36,670 nt of DNA from NCBI GenBank assembly GCA_031396505.1, contig JANNKX010000250.1, positions 1-36,670 on the forward strand, in the 5' to 3' direction. Below, one piece after another: positions 24,270-33,036 of the stretch (position 1 is its first letter; every line of letters begins with the position of its first letter). A program made the position numbers and the translations under genes. The stretch is from JAAFHS01 sp031396505 (GTDB lineage Bacteria; Pseudomonadota; Alphaproteobacteria; Rhodobacterales; Rhodobacteraceae). The notes under the pieces are model-generated. The model worked only from the letters and a program-made list of their open reading frames with translations, did not search any database and was not told the origin of the DNA.

Positions 24270-25394
24270 TCAGAACGTATACGCGATGCGCACACCAATC
24301 CCGACAGACTTGCTGTCGTTGAAGTTGGCACGGGGCGTGTCCGGTGTACCAGTTTCCGCAGCAACGTCACCAAGGACGGTATAATTGACGCCCGTCGTGA
24401 TCTTGATGTTGTCTTGGGTGTAGACGGCTGCAAGAGTGACTCCCTTGCGCCCGTTTGACGGGCCAAGCGGAGAGACCAGCACATCGTTGCGATTTTCATA
24501 CTGGAAGGAAAGGGATCCGGACCAATTTTCATTGAAGCGCCGCCCGACACCAAGCGTAAACGTTGTGGTATCCTTGATGTCAATCAGGCTGGAACCGCCA
24601 GTCAGAGCGGCAAAACCACGTGGGCTGAGATCAAGGCCCGACCAATCAACCCAGCGGATCTGGCCGAAAACCAGTGTATCCTTTGCGACGCCGGTCTGGA
24701 AATCAAGGTTGACGGATTGTGGCGTGCTGACGTCCGTTTGCGTCGCGACGCCATTTAGCGGCGCGGCAGGACCAACGAGGCCGGTTTCAACTGTATCAAA
24801 TTCGTGATCGACTTCGGAATTGTAGGTCAACGCCACGCGCAACGCGATGTCTGGGCGTTCGTAAGCGACACCAACGACATAGCCCAATCCCCAGTCACTG
24901 CCGAGATTGACAGAATAGCCATTGAGCGCCGCATAAGCCGCGCCGCGCAAATCAATGGCGGCCTCGGCTTGCTGGGCGCGAAGGCCGCCGTGCACGCTGA
25001 AATTCTCGTTGAACTTATAACGGAAGATTCCTGTCAGCGCATAGGACGACGCATCAACCCGCGTATTGCCAAGCAAGGCAGACGTCGGGGCATACAGGAC
25101 ATCAGCCCCAAAAGGTTGGTCCAGAATGGCCGCGAACGACAGTTTTTCATTGATGTCGTACTTGTAGCTGAACGCGAGTTGGGTGTAGCTTTTGGCGACA
25201 TCACCGGTTGATCCCAGCCCGGCCGCGACATCGCGCCCCGGAAGGTCTGGCGAGACATAACCGAAAGACAACTCCGCAACCCGGCCTTTTTCGAACAGGA
25301 TGCCGATGCCTTGGCCAGAGCGGTCAATCCCTCCCGCAAAAGCACTTGTTGCGGATAGTGCGACGACGCTGGCCGTCAGCAAAAACTTGGTCAT
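24270..25394 (-). CDS. Outer-membrane protein, FadL/OmpP1-type transport family
   Basis: 374 residues with a Sec signal peptide (MTKFLLTASVVALSATSAFA, cleavage before GGIDRSG). The mature protein is a beta-barrel with alternating hydrophobic strands (YTQLAFSYKYDINEKLSFAA, LTGIFRYKFNENFSVHGGL, FTLGVGRRFNENWSGSLSFQ) and ends in a C-terminal aromatic signature (IRIAYTF-type: GVRIAYTF). GIDRSGQGIGILFEKG resembles the N-terminal hatch of FadL-like channels for hydrophobic substrates. GGAGGAA lies 6 bases before the ATG. The substrate is not predictable. Confidence 0.85.
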   Translation of the reverse strand: MTKFLLTASVVALSATSAFAGGIDRSGQGIGILFEKGRVAELSFGYVSPDLPGRDVAAGLGSTGDVAKSYTQLAFSYKYDINEKLSFAAILDQPFGADVLYAPTSALLGNTRVDASSYALTGIFRYKFNENFSVHGGLRAQQAEAAIDLRGAAYAALNGYSVNLGSDWGLGYVVGVAYERPDIALRVALTYNSEVDHEFDTVETGLVGPAAPLNGVATQTDVSTPQSVNLDFQTGVAKDTLVFGQIRWVDWSGLDLSPRGFAALTGGSSLIDIKDTTTFTLGVGRRFNENWSGSLSFQYENRNDVLVSPLGPSNGRKGVTLAAVYTQDNIKITTGVNYTVLGDVAAETGTPDTPRANFNDSKSVGIGVRIAYTF

Positions 25395-25496
25395 TGGTCT
25401 TCCTCCCCGAAGGCCACGGTTGTTGCAGGGTGCACACCGTTTGATTGATGAGGAAGCCTAACTATGCCCTTGCAATCCGGTCAATCAATGACGCCG

Positions 25497-25516
25497 CGTC
25501 ACAAAATTGTGACGCA
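25497..25516. promoter_or_regulatory. 20-bp palindrome in the FadL-like/TRAP intergenic region
   Basis: GCGTCACAA-AA-TTGTGACGC is a perfect 9+2+9 inverted repeat, about 100 bases upstream of the FadL-like ATG and 250 bases upstream of the TRAP binding-protein gene. Its half-sites TCACA/TGTGA are those of Crp-like sites but in reverse order. The rest of the 372-base gap (25395-25766) contains repeated TTGATTGA/TCAATCAA half-sites (near 25442 and 25483) and no gene. Confidence 0.55.
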
Positions 25517-25766
25517 AGGACCGTTGCAAACAGGTCATGGCGCAATGTGAGCGCAAACAGTCGTATCTGTGCCGGATTTGCAGTTGCATTCTGAAGCGCC
25601 GACAGTAGATTGCCCGCGAGTGGTAAAATAATCTAACCACTTTGGGGCGGGGCTGCGGGATAATGTCCAACAGCGGCCCTTGTTTTTGAACGAGGTTCTG
25701 GCGGTCTTTGCTTGACCGGGGGGCAGATACGGCGATGATGATGATACATCCAAGGGAGGATATTCA

Positions 25767-26861
25767 ATGAAAAGACGGAACTTCTTGACCACGGCAGCCG
25801 TCGGTGCGGCGGCAACGGCGGTGGCGGCACCGGCGATTGCACAATCGAACCCCAGCGTCACATGGCGCGTAACCTCGGGTTTCCCGAAGTCGCTGGACAC
25901 CATCTATGGTGCGGCGGAAACGATGGCGAAATACGTGTCGGAAGCGACCGATGGCGCGTTTGCAATGCAGGTCTTCCCGGCAGGCGAACTGGTGCCCGGC
26001 CTTGAGGCAGCAGAAGCGGCGGCAACAGCGTCAGTCGAGGCGGCGCATACGGCGGCCTATTATGACTGGGGCAAGGACCCGACCAATGCGCTTGGCACGA
26101 CGGTGCCGTTTGGCCTGAACTATCGTCAGATGAACGCTTGGCTGTACCATGGCGGCGGCATTGATCTGCTGAACGACTTCTATCATACGCGCAACCTGCA
26201 TTATCTGCCCTGCGGTAACACGGGCGTGCAGATGGGCGGCTGGTTCCGCAAGGAAATCACATCGCTGGCCGATCTTCAGGGTCTGAAGATGCGGATCGGC
26301 GGTTTCGGTGGGTCGATCATTGCCAAGCTGGGCGTTGTGCCACAGCAGATCGCGTGCGGGGATATCTATCCGAGCCTTGAAAAAGGCACGATCGATGCGG
26401 CCGAGTTTGTGGGCCCATATGATGATGAAAAGCTGGGCTTCAACAAGGTTGCACCCTACTATTATTATCCCGGCTGGTGGGAAGGCGGCCCGACGTTGTC
26501 GACGATGATCAACCTGGACAAGTGGAATGAACTTTCCCCGGCATATCAGGCGATTCTGAAGACGGCCTGCGAAGCGGCAAATTCCAACATGATGGCGAAT
26601 TATGATTGGAAGAACCCGACGGCGCTGCGGTCACTGGTGGCAAACGGGGCGCAACTGCGGCCGTTCCCGCAGGATGTGATGGACGCAGCCTACAAGGCGG
26701 CGACGGACACCTACGCCGAAATCAGCGCGACGAATGCTAGCTTCAAGACGATCTATGACAGCCAGCAGGCGTTCAAGCGTGAGGCCTATCTTTGGGCGCA
26801 GATCGCCGAGTACAACTATGATACGTTCATGATGGTGCAGCAGCAGGCAGGCAAAATCTGA
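25767..26861 (+). CDS. TRAP transporter substrate-binding protein, 2-oxoacid (TakP)-like
   Basis: 364 residues with a twin-arginine-type signal (MKRRNFLTTAAVGAAATAVA, cleavage near APAIA). The DctP fold is shown by TWRVTSGFPKSLDTIYGAAE, LKMRIGGFGG (conserved Arg), DIYPSLEKGTIDAAEFVGPY and YYYYPGWWEGG. This last set closely resembles TakP of Rhodobacter sphaeroides, which binds 2-oxoacids such as pyruvate with a sodium ion, so I infer that ligand class. GGGAGGA lies 8 bases before the ATG. The permease genes are next but on the opposite strand, converging on this gene across two terminators; that separates expression of receptor and channel. Confidence 0.9.
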   Translation: MKRRNFLTTAAVGAAATAVAAPAIAQSNPSVTWRVTSGFPKSLDTIYGAAETMAKYVSEATDGAFAMQVFPAGELVPGLEAAEAAATASVEAAHTAAYYDWGKDPTNALGTTVPFGLNYRQMNAWLYHGGGIDLLNDFYHTRNLHYLPCGNTGVQMGGWFRKEITSLADLQGLKMRIGGFGGSIIAKLGVVPQQIACGDIYPSLEKGTIDAAEFVGPYDDEKLGFNKVAPYYYYPGWWEGGPTLSTMINLDKWNELSPAYQAILKTACEAANSNMMANYDWKNPTALRSLVANGAQLRPFPQDVMDAAYKAATDTYAEISATNASFKTIYDSQQAFKREAYLWAQIAEYNYDTFMMVQQQAGKI

Positions 26862-26883
26862 TCTTGTTGCAGTTGTGAAAGGC

Positions 26884-26914
26884 GGCCCCGGCGCATGGCG
26901 TGCGGGGCCTTTTT
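26884..26914 (+). terminator. Intrinsic terminator of the TRAP binding-protein gene
   Basis: GGCCCCG (26884-26890) pairs with CGGGGCC (26903-26909), followed by TTTTT. Confidence 0.88.
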
Positions 26915-26937
26915 CATTTGCGATGCGATGGCAGTAA

Positions 26938-26968
26938 AAAACCGGCACGCCTTTCGGCTGCCGGTTTT
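26938..26968 (-). terminator. Intrinsic terminator of the TRAP permease operon
   Basis: AAAACCGGCA/TGCCGGTTTT, a 10-bp stem, gives a T-run on the minus strand after dctM. It can also act on the plus strand. Confidence 0.85.
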
Positions 26969-26989
26969 CTGATGGGTAATGCGTTGGCG

Positions 26990-28681
26990 TCAGGGATTGA
27001 CGACAGGCGGGTTCAGGACGGGGGCGCCAAGGGCAGGTGCGCCGCCAATGCCGCCGGGTGCGCCGATGGTGGGCAAGGTAGGTATGGTGATCGTGACGGT
27101 GGAGGGATCGATGACTTCGCCCTTATAATGCATGACCATTTGCGGGAAGGCGATGACAAGCCCAACCATCACCACTTGGATCAACACATATGGCACGGCA
27201 CCCCAATAGATTTGCCCTGTGGTGACAGGATTCATCCGCAAGCCTGTCACCTTGTCGGTATAGGCAGATTTCGGGGCGACGGATCGCAGGTAGAACAAGG
27301 CAAAGCCGAACGGTGGATGCATGAAGGATGTCTGCATGTTGACTCCGAGGATGATCCCGAACCAGATCAGGTCGATGCCCAATGCCTCGGCAGGGGCTAT
27401 CAGCAGCGGCACGATAATGAAGGCCAGTTCAAAAAAATCTAAAAAGAAGGCCAACAGGAACACAAGGATCGACACGAAAATCAGAAAACCCGTGGCACCA
27501 CCGGGAACGGCTACCAGCAAATGTTCAACCCAGATCTGGCCATTAACTCCATAAAACGCGAGCGAGAAGACACGCGCGCCAATCAGGATGAACATCACGA
27601 AGGCTGACAGGCGCGTGGTGGACTCAAGCGCCTGCCGGATCACGGTTAGGTTCAGGCGGCCCTTGAGGGCTGCCAGACCCAACGCGCCGACGGCCCCCAT
27701 TGCGCCGCCTTCCGTGGGTGTGGCAATGCCCAAGAAGATCGTGCCCAACACAAGAAAGATCAGGGCAAGTGGCGGTATCAGCACCATGATAACCTGCTGC
27801 GCCAGCCGCGACATCAGGTTGATTTTCAACCCCTTGTCGATCACAGCGTAGACATAGATCAAAGAGATGCCGATGCAGGCGCCAAGGATATCGGCATTTG
27901 CACCTTGGGTTTCATACAACATTACATGCGCGCCATACCCAACGGCAACGACGGAAGCCAAGGCTACGACCAGGGATGTCACGCCACGGCCAAGGGTGCG
28001 CGCCTCAAGCGGCAACGCCGGAACCCAGCCCGGACGCAGGACTGATAAGGTAAAGATGTAGCTGACATACAGCCCGGTCAGAACGAGGCCGGGAATGATT
28101 GCACCGGTGTACATATCACCAACCGAACGGCCCAACTGGTCGGCCAGTACGATCAGAACAAGGCTGGGCGGGATGATCTGTGCCAGCGTTCCGCTGGCGG
28201 CGATGACACCGCTTGCGACCCTGCGGTCATAGCCATAACGCAACATAATCGGGAGCGAGATCAGCCCCATCGCGATCACGGATGCGGCCACCACGCCCGT
28301 GGTCGCCGCAAGAAGCGCACCCACAAAGATCACGGCATAGGCAAGCCCGCCCCGGATCGGGCCAAACAGCTGGCCGACTGTATCAAGCAAATCTTCGGCC
28401 ATTCCGGATCGTTCAAGCACGATCCCCATAAAGGTAAAGAATGGGATAGCCAGCAGAGTTTCATTGGACATAACCCCGAAGAACCGTTGCGGCATGATAC
28501 CCAGAAGCGGCCAGTCTAGCGTGATGGTTCCGCCAGAATAAGGCGCGAGCCAGACGCCGATGACAAAGAACATCAGCCCGTTGGCGGCAAGCGAAAACGC
28601 AACCGGATAGCCAAGCAACAAAAACACAACAAGTGACCCAAACATGATCGGGGCGATGTTAGACGCGATAAGTTCGATCAT
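26990..28681 (-). CDS. dctM: TRAP transporter large permease subunit (DctM type)
   Basis: 563 residues, longer than the usual ~430 of DctM. There are many membrane segments and TRAP-M motifs: FGSLVVFLLLGYPVAFSLA at the start, FFTFMGIVLERSGMAEDLL, GVVAASVIAMGLISLPIMLR and ATPTEGGAMGAVGALGLAAL. The middle contains extra segments (residues about 210-290) and the C-terminus ends in a glycine/proline/alanine-rich tail (GAPGGIGGAPALGAPVLNPP). This longer form is typical of TRAP systems for 2-oxoacids and similar ligands. It forms the Na+-coupled channel with DctQ. The ATG overlaps the dctQ stop by 4 bases (ATGA). Confidence 0.93.
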   Translation of the reverse strand: MIELIASNIAPIMFGSLVVFLLLGYPVAFSLAANGLMFFVIGVWLAPYSGGTITLDWPLLGIMPQRFFGVMSNETLLAIPFFTFMGIVLERSGMAEDLLDTVGQLFGPIRGGLAYAVIFVGALLAATTGVVAASVIAMGLISLPIMLRYGYDRRVASGVIAASGTLAQIIPPSLVLIVLADQLGRSVGDMYTGAIIPGLVLTGLYVSYIFTLSVLRPGWVPALPLEARTLGRGVTSLVVALASVVAVGYGAHVMLYETQGANADILGACIGISLIYVYAVIDKGLKINLMSRLAQQVIMVLIPPLALIFLVLGTIFLGIATPTEGGAMGAVGALGLAALKGRLNLTVIRQALESTTRLSAFVMFILIGARVFSLAFYGVNGQIWVEHLLVAVPGGATGFLIFVSILVFLLAFFLDFFELAFIIVPLLIAPAEALGIDLIWFGIILGVNMQTSFMHPPFGFALFYLRSVAPKSAYTDKVTGLRMNPVTTGQIYWGAVPYVLIQVVMVGLVIAFPQMVMHYKGEVIDPSTVTITIPTLPTIGAPGGIGGAPALGAPVLNPPVVNP

Positions 28682-29283
28682 TTGCGGTCCTCCGCGGCAA
28701 GGCGGGAAACCTCGGCAGCAAGTGCTGCACCTTCAAGTTCGGCGGCCTCGTGGGCCGAAATGAACGGGGTGGGGTCGTCGATCAGGCCGCGCATGATGGC
28801 AACTTTCTTGATGATTTCGGAAATGCCTTGCAAAACCAGTTGCGCAAATCCGATCAGCAGAAACGCGCGCGCGGGCCAGATCAACAGCCCACCGGCGCTT
28901 GACGATCCTTCACCAGATGCAAAGGCCGACCAAGCGTAAGGTATCAGGAGGTACGTTGCGAGGATCACGAAAGGCATCAGGAAAAACACATGACCGATCA
29001 GGTCGATCCAATGCTGCGTCCGACGCGACCGCGCGCCATAGACGATGTCAATACGGATGTGTTCGTTTTGCAAAAGGGTGTTGGCCGAGGCCATCATGAA
29101 GGCCGCACCGAAGAGGTACCATTGTAGCTCAAGCCAAGCGTTCGACGAATAGTTGAATGCTTTGCGGACCACCGCGTTTAAGGCACTAACAATGATAGCG
29201 ACAAGGATCAGCCACATAACTGATTTCCCGATCGTTTCATTCATCCTGTCGATTGTGCGCGATAGCGCCAATAAAAGTTGCAT
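28678..29283 (-). CDS. dctQ: TRAP transporter small permease subunit (DctQ type)
   Basis: 201 residues from MQLLLALSRTIDRMNETIGK, chosen because GGGAGGGGA lies about 9 bases before the ATG at 29283. Four membrane segments are visible: SVMWLILVAIIVSALNAVV, WYLFGAAFMMASANTLL, LIGHVFFLMPFVILATYLLI and GLLIWPARAFLLIGFAQLVL. HIRIDIVYG is a DctQ hallmark. A cytoplasmic, alanine/glutamate-rich C-terminus follows. It pairs with the downstream dctM product. Confidence 0.92.
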   Translation of the reverse strand: MQLLLALSRTIDRMNETIGKSVMWLILVAIIVSALNAVVRKAFNYSSNAWLELQWYLFGAAFMMASANTLLQNEHIRIDIVYGARSRRTQHWIDLIGHVFFLMPFVILATYLLIPYAWSAFASGEGSSSAGGLLIWPARAFLLIGFAQLVLQGISEIIKKVAIMRGLIDDPTPFISAHEAAELEGAALAAEVSRLAAEDRK

Positions 29284-29328
29284 GCGGCGTTCCCCTCCCT
29301 GGAGTATGCGTCGTGTCTGTTGGGCACC

Positions 29329-29358
29329 CTTTCGCATTCTGATTGGCTTTGGCGAAAG
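29329..29358. promoter_or_regulatory. Inverted repeat upstream of dctQM
   Basis: CTTTCGC and GCGAAAG are separated by 16 bases, about 46 bases upstream of the dctQ start. It may be a regulator site. The rest of 29284-29527 (244 bases) shows no gene. Confidence 0.3.
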
Positions 29359-29527
29359 TGGTAAACTTTTTTGTCCAATTACGCGATAAACGACCCCTTC
29401 GTCAATCTGTCGTTTTCAGCGCATGATGCGGCGGAAACACACGCTGTGGCGGGGACGGTCGCATAAGTCAAACGCGGTGTCATCCCCATTGGGACAGGAA
29501 ACTGCAACGTCGCGAAGTTGTCATGCG

Positions 29528-30418
29528 CTAACGGTGTGTTCGCGGTGCCCCGAACACTAGGTTAATCCAGTTGCCAAACAGAATCAGTGCGCCGCCGGCG
29601 ATGATGAAGGGATCAATCGGCTCGGCATATGCCAGTGCGCCGATGATGGCGATCAGGGGCAGGCGGAAGAAATCGACCGGCACCACGGCACTGGCGGGGG
29701 CCAGTGACAGGGCAGTTGTCAGGCACAGATGGGCGGTGATGCCGCAGATGCCGATCACGGCAAGCCATGGCAGTGTGGCGATGGTGGGCCATGTGACGTG
29801 GCCATCCCACAGTGTGCAAAGCGTGCCAAGAACCAGTTGCATGGACGTGAGCCAGAACAGGATGGAGACAATGCTTTCGCCGCGCGTCAGGGCCTTGGTC
29901 ATCAGGATGGTTGCAGCAAAGCAGATCGCGGATACGGCGGCAGCAAGGGTTCCGGTATGGACGTGGGCAAAATCGGGACGGGTAACGATGAGGATACCGG
30001 CAAAGCCAAGACCTGCGGCGATGATGCGGGGCGGGGTCAGCCGTTCCCCCAACAGCAGCGCGGACAACAGGATCACCCAGATCGGCGCGGTGAATTCAAG
30101 GGCAAACACCTGCGCGAGCGGGATCAGGGTAATGGCATAGAACCACAGATTTTGTCCGGTGAAATGGAACAGATTGCGGACGGCGTGCTGTGGCAGACGG
30201 TCGGTGCGAACCTCAGACAGGCGGCGTAGGAAGGCTGCGACGGCAACCACGATCACCAGCCCGATCAGCGACCGGAAGGCCATGATTTCAAAAGTGTCAT
30301 GGCGTCCGGCAAGTTCGCGCCCGGCGATGGCCATCGCCGTGAAGGCTATGACCGAGCCAAGCATCCACAGCGTGGCATGCAAGGGGCGGGCTGCAGTTTC
30401 AGCCTGCGGCAATGACAT
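29528..30418 (-). CDS. DMT superfamily transporter with EamA domains
   Basis: 296 residues from MSLPQAETAARPL (ATG at 30418), with ten hydrophobic helices in two EamA repeats. Repeat 1 carries AFRSLIGLVIVVAVAAFLRR, NLWFYAITLIPLAQVFALEF and TAPIWVILLSALLLGERLTP. Repeat 2 carries SAICFAATILMTKAL and ALSLAPASAVVPVDFFRLPL. Such proteins usually export amino acids, metabolites or drugs; the substrate is unknown. The start overlaps the end of the ABM-domain gene by 20 bases, so the two are cotranscribed. Confidence 0.9.
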   Translation of the reverse strand: MSLPQAETAARPLHATLWMLGSVIAFTAMAIAGRELAGRHDTFEIMAFRSLIGLVIVVAVAAFLRRLSEVRTDRLPQHAVRNLFHFTGQNLWFYAITLIPLAQVFALEFTAPIWVILLSALLLGERLTPPRIIAAGLGFAGILIVTRPDFAHVHTGTLAAAVSAICFAATILMTKALTRGESIVSILFWLTSMQLVLGTLCTLWDGHVTWPTIATLPWLAVIGICGITAHLCLTTALSLAPASAVVPVDFFRLPLIAIIGALAYAEPIDPFIIAGGALILFGNWINLVFGAPRTHR

Positions 30419-30680
30419 AGCGGCGGACGATATGGGCAGTGAGGCGATACCAGTCGGACGCGCGCGTGCGGGTCTGGTGGGCATCAAAGGCGGCCTGATC
30501 GGCAAAGGTTTCATCCACCGTCCAGACCAAGGGATCGCCCGACTGTGTGACATCAAAGCTGATGCAGCCCGGCTCGGCGCGGGTCAGGGCGATGTGGGTG
30601 GGCACATGTTGCACAACAAGGGCCAAATCGGCGGCGGTTGCGCAGACAAGTTCGCCCTTCAGGTGGATGGTTTGTGTCAT
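30399..30680 (-). CDS. Antibiotic biosynthesis monooxygenase (ABM) domain protein
   Basis: 93 residues from MTQTIHLKGELVCA, with AAGGG about 10 bases upstream of the ATG at 30680. It is a single ferredoxin-like ABM domain: EPGCISFDVTQSGDPLVWTV, then DETFADQAAFDAHQTRTRAS and the dimer helix WYRLTAHIV. Members of this family include quinone and heme monooxygenases and many enzymes of unknown role; no substrate can be named. It overlaps the DMT transporter gene by 20 bases, which suggests that they act in the same process. Confidence 0.8.
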   Translation of the reverse strand: MTQTIHLKGELVCATAADLALVVQHVPTHIALTRAEPGCISFDVTQSGDPLVWTVDETFADQAAFDAHQTRTRASDWYRLTAHIVRRYVIAAG

Positions 30681-30757
30681 GCCATGACCCTTTTCGCTGC
30701 GTCCGACAGTGGCATGGGGCGGCCTTCTTGTCGCGCCGAAAGGGTGCGGCGGGTGGT

Positions 30758-31165
30758 TTATCCGTTGGCCGTTGCGATCAGGCGGCAACGCTCGTTGCGC
30801 ACGACGCGTTCGCCCGCGATCTGGCCTTGCTGGATGGTGAACAGGGCATCGATCCGCAGATCACTGCCCGCCGCTCTGGCAGTAAACACAAGGGATTGCG
30901 GGCGACCGGAGCCGAAGGTTTCCTGAAAGGCGGTGACACTGCTGCGGCGGATGCGAACGGCGGAATAGCCGTCGGCGGACAGAACATTCGCGATGCGTCG
31001 CAGGGCGGTGTCGCGGCTGACGTCTGCAAGCGTATCATGGGTGCGGTATTCGATCTGCGACAGCAGGGGCAGGCCGATAAACGAAAAATTGCGCTTGCAG
31101 GAGGCGGCATGGGATGCGGTTGCGCTGCCAAGGATCAGGGCGGCAGTGATGTGGACGGTTTTCAC
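30758..31165 (-). CDS. Secreted small protein of unknown function
   Basis: 135 residues from a GTG at 31165, chosen because it gives a clean signal peptide (KTVHITAALILGSATASHA, then ASCKRN) and AGGTG lies 8 bases upstream; a start at 31216 would add 17 residues ahead of the signal. The mature protein is basic, with one cysteine near its start and one near its end (NERCRLIATANG), fit for a single disulfide. DTALRRIANVLSADGYSAVR and the strand-rich middle look like a small alpha/beta periplasmic domain. I do not recognise a family. It lies 71 bases downstream of guaA on the same strand. Confidence 0.6.
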   Translation of the reverse strand: MKTVHITAALILGSATASHAASCKRNFSFIGLPLLSQIEYRTHDTLADVSRDTALRRIANVLSADGYSAVRIRRSSVTAFQETFGSGRPQSLVFTARAAGSDLRIDALFTIQQGQIAGERVVRNERCRLIATANG

Positions 31166-31235
31166 CGGTGCGGCACCTGTTGCCGATGGGGTTGGCAACC
31201 TGCTAGGGTGCGGCACACAGGCGGCACAAGGAAGG

Positions 31236-32812
31236 CTATTCCAGCTCTATCGTGCCCGGTGGTTTTGAGGTGATGTCATAAAAAACGCGGTTGATGCCGG
31301 GCACTTCGTTGATCAGGCGTGTCATGGTTTCACCAAGGAATTCGTGGGTGAAAGAGTAGTAATCTGCGGTCATGCCATCCACGGATGTGACGGCGCGCAG
31401 CGCCAGCGCAAAGTCATAGGTTCGCCCGTCGCCCATCACACCGACGGTCTTCATCGGCAGGATCGCGGCGAAGGCCTGCCAGATCGCATCGTAAAGGCCG
31501 TGCTTGCGGATCTGGTCGATATAGACGGCATCGGCGGCGCGCAGGATATCTAGCTTTTCGCGCGTGATTTCTCCGGGGCAGCGGATCGCAAGGCCGGGGC
31601 CGGGAAAGGGGTGGCGGCCGATGAAGCTGTCCGGCAGGCCCAATTCGCGGCCCAAGGCGCGGACCTCGTCCTTGAACAGCTCGCGCAGCGGTTCCACCAA
31701 CTGCATCTTCATGCGCGCGGGCAGACCGCCGACATTGTGATGCGACTTGATGGTCACAGATGGCCCGCCGGAAAACGACACACTTTCGATGACATCGGGG
31801 TAAAGCGTGCCTTGGGCCAGAAATTCCGCGCCGCCGATGGCTTTTGCGTGTTTTTCGAACACCTCGATGAACAGCCCGCCAATGATCTTGCGTTTGGTTT
31901 CGGGGTCGGTGACGCCCTCAAGCCGCCCCAAGAACAGATCGGATTCGTCGGCATGGATCAGCAGCAGATTGTAATGTTCGCGAAACATCGACACGACCTG
32001 TTCGGATTCGTTCAGACGCATCAACCCGTGATCGACATAGACGCAAGTCAACTGATCGCCAACCGCCTCGTGGATCAGGACGGCGGCGACCGAACTGTCA
32101 ACGCCGCCGGAAAGGGCACAGATCACCCGGCCCTTGCCCACTTGCGCGCGGATTTTCGCAATCGCGTCTTCGCGGTAGGCCCCCATGGTCCAGTCGCCGG
32201 TAAAGCCCGCGAGCCGGACAAAGTTTTCATAAAGCTGCGCCCCCTTGGGCGTGTGGTGGACTTCAGGGTGAAACTGCACGGCATAGAAATGGCGCGCGGG
32301 GTCTGCGGTGATGGCAAAGGGCGCATTGGGCGAGGTGCCGTAGACGGCAAAGCCGGGGGCTATTTCGCTGACATGGTCGCCATGCGACATCCAGACCTGT
32401 TCGCGGGCAAGCGGGCCGTCCTCTGGCGGGAACCAGCCTGCAAGGATAGGATGGGTCAGATCGGTGGGCGTCACATAGGCGCGACCGAATTCGGCCGTGC
32501 CGTGCCGTGCCCACGTTCGACCCGCCCGCCAAGGCAATGCATCATCACCTGCTGGCCATAGCAGATCCCAAGGATCGGCACGCCATAGGTGAAGGCGGCA
32601 GGCGGTGGCATCGGCGCGCCGTCGGCAAAAACCGACGCAGGGCCACCGGAAAAGATGATCGCCTTGGGTGCAAAGCTGGCAAGAAAAGCATCGTCCACGC
32701 GGTTATAGGGGTGGATTTCGCAGTAGACATTCAACTCGCGCAGGCGGCGCGCAATCAGTTGCGTGACCTGGCTGCCAAAGTCGATGATAAGAAGGCGATC
32801 ATGCTGCGTCAT
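31236..32812 (-). pseudogene. guaA: GMP synthase (glutamine-hydrolysing), frameshifted by a 5-bp duplication
   Basis: The gene should make about 523 residues that amidate XMP to GMP. From the ATG at 32812 the class I amidotransferase domain reads LLIIDFGSQVTQLIARRLRE, IIFSGGPASV and LGICYGQQ (nucleophile Cys84), then leaves frame after GGRVERGHGTA. The remainder continues in another frame from GHGTAEFGRAY through the histidine/glutamate pair VQFHPEV, the ATP-pyrophosphatase loop LSGGVDSSVAAV and the C-terminal dimer domain ending PPGTIELE. The span of 1,577 bp is 5 bp too long: the pentamer CCGTG (plus strand) stands in three copies at 32495-32509 where two would restore the frame exactly. 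The amidotransferase triad is therefore split. It could be a real lesion, slippage in a subpopulation or a sequencing error; guaA is normally essential without external guanine, which favours error or reversible slippage. The call of pseudogene is for the sequence as given. Confidence 0.9.
32495..32509. repeat. (CCGTG)x3 tandem repeat in guaA
   Basis: Three perfect 5-bp units; removing one restores the reading HGTAEFGRAY. It is the exact cause of the guaA frameshift. Confidence 0.92.
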
Positions 32813-32865
32813 GCCGCTGCCTAGCCGTTGGTGATCACTTTCGCAAGGTCGCGCAGTGGCAGGCG

Positions 32866-32888
32866 CCGGGGGATTTTGCATCCCCCGG
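32866..32888. repeat. REP-like palindromic hairpin in the guaA-mttB divergent gap
   Basis: CCGGGGGAT/ATCCCCCGG is a perfect 9-bp stem with loop TTTGC, followed by ACCCCCTGCAGGATATTTG. Comparable G-run hairpins followed by GGATATTT are, from memory, common intergenic repeats in Rhodobacteraceae. Only one copy is seen in this window. Confidence 0.5.
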
Positions 32889-33036
32889 ACCCCCTGCAGG
32901 ATATTTGTGAACAGGGGAGGGCGATGAGTCGGTTTCAGGATGGCGGCATGTCGGTTTTGGAGCGTTTGTGGCGCATTCGGGGGGCGGTGCGATGCCGATT
33001 GGCGGCATAACAGCGGCAAAGATGCAGGAGACGGCG

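Noticed and set aside
31236..32537. Separate ATP-pyrophosphatase protein starting at 32537 (split GuaA as in archaea)
   Set aside because: The shift falls inside the amidotransferase domain, separating its Cys from its His/Glu, so it is not a functional two-subunit arrangement.
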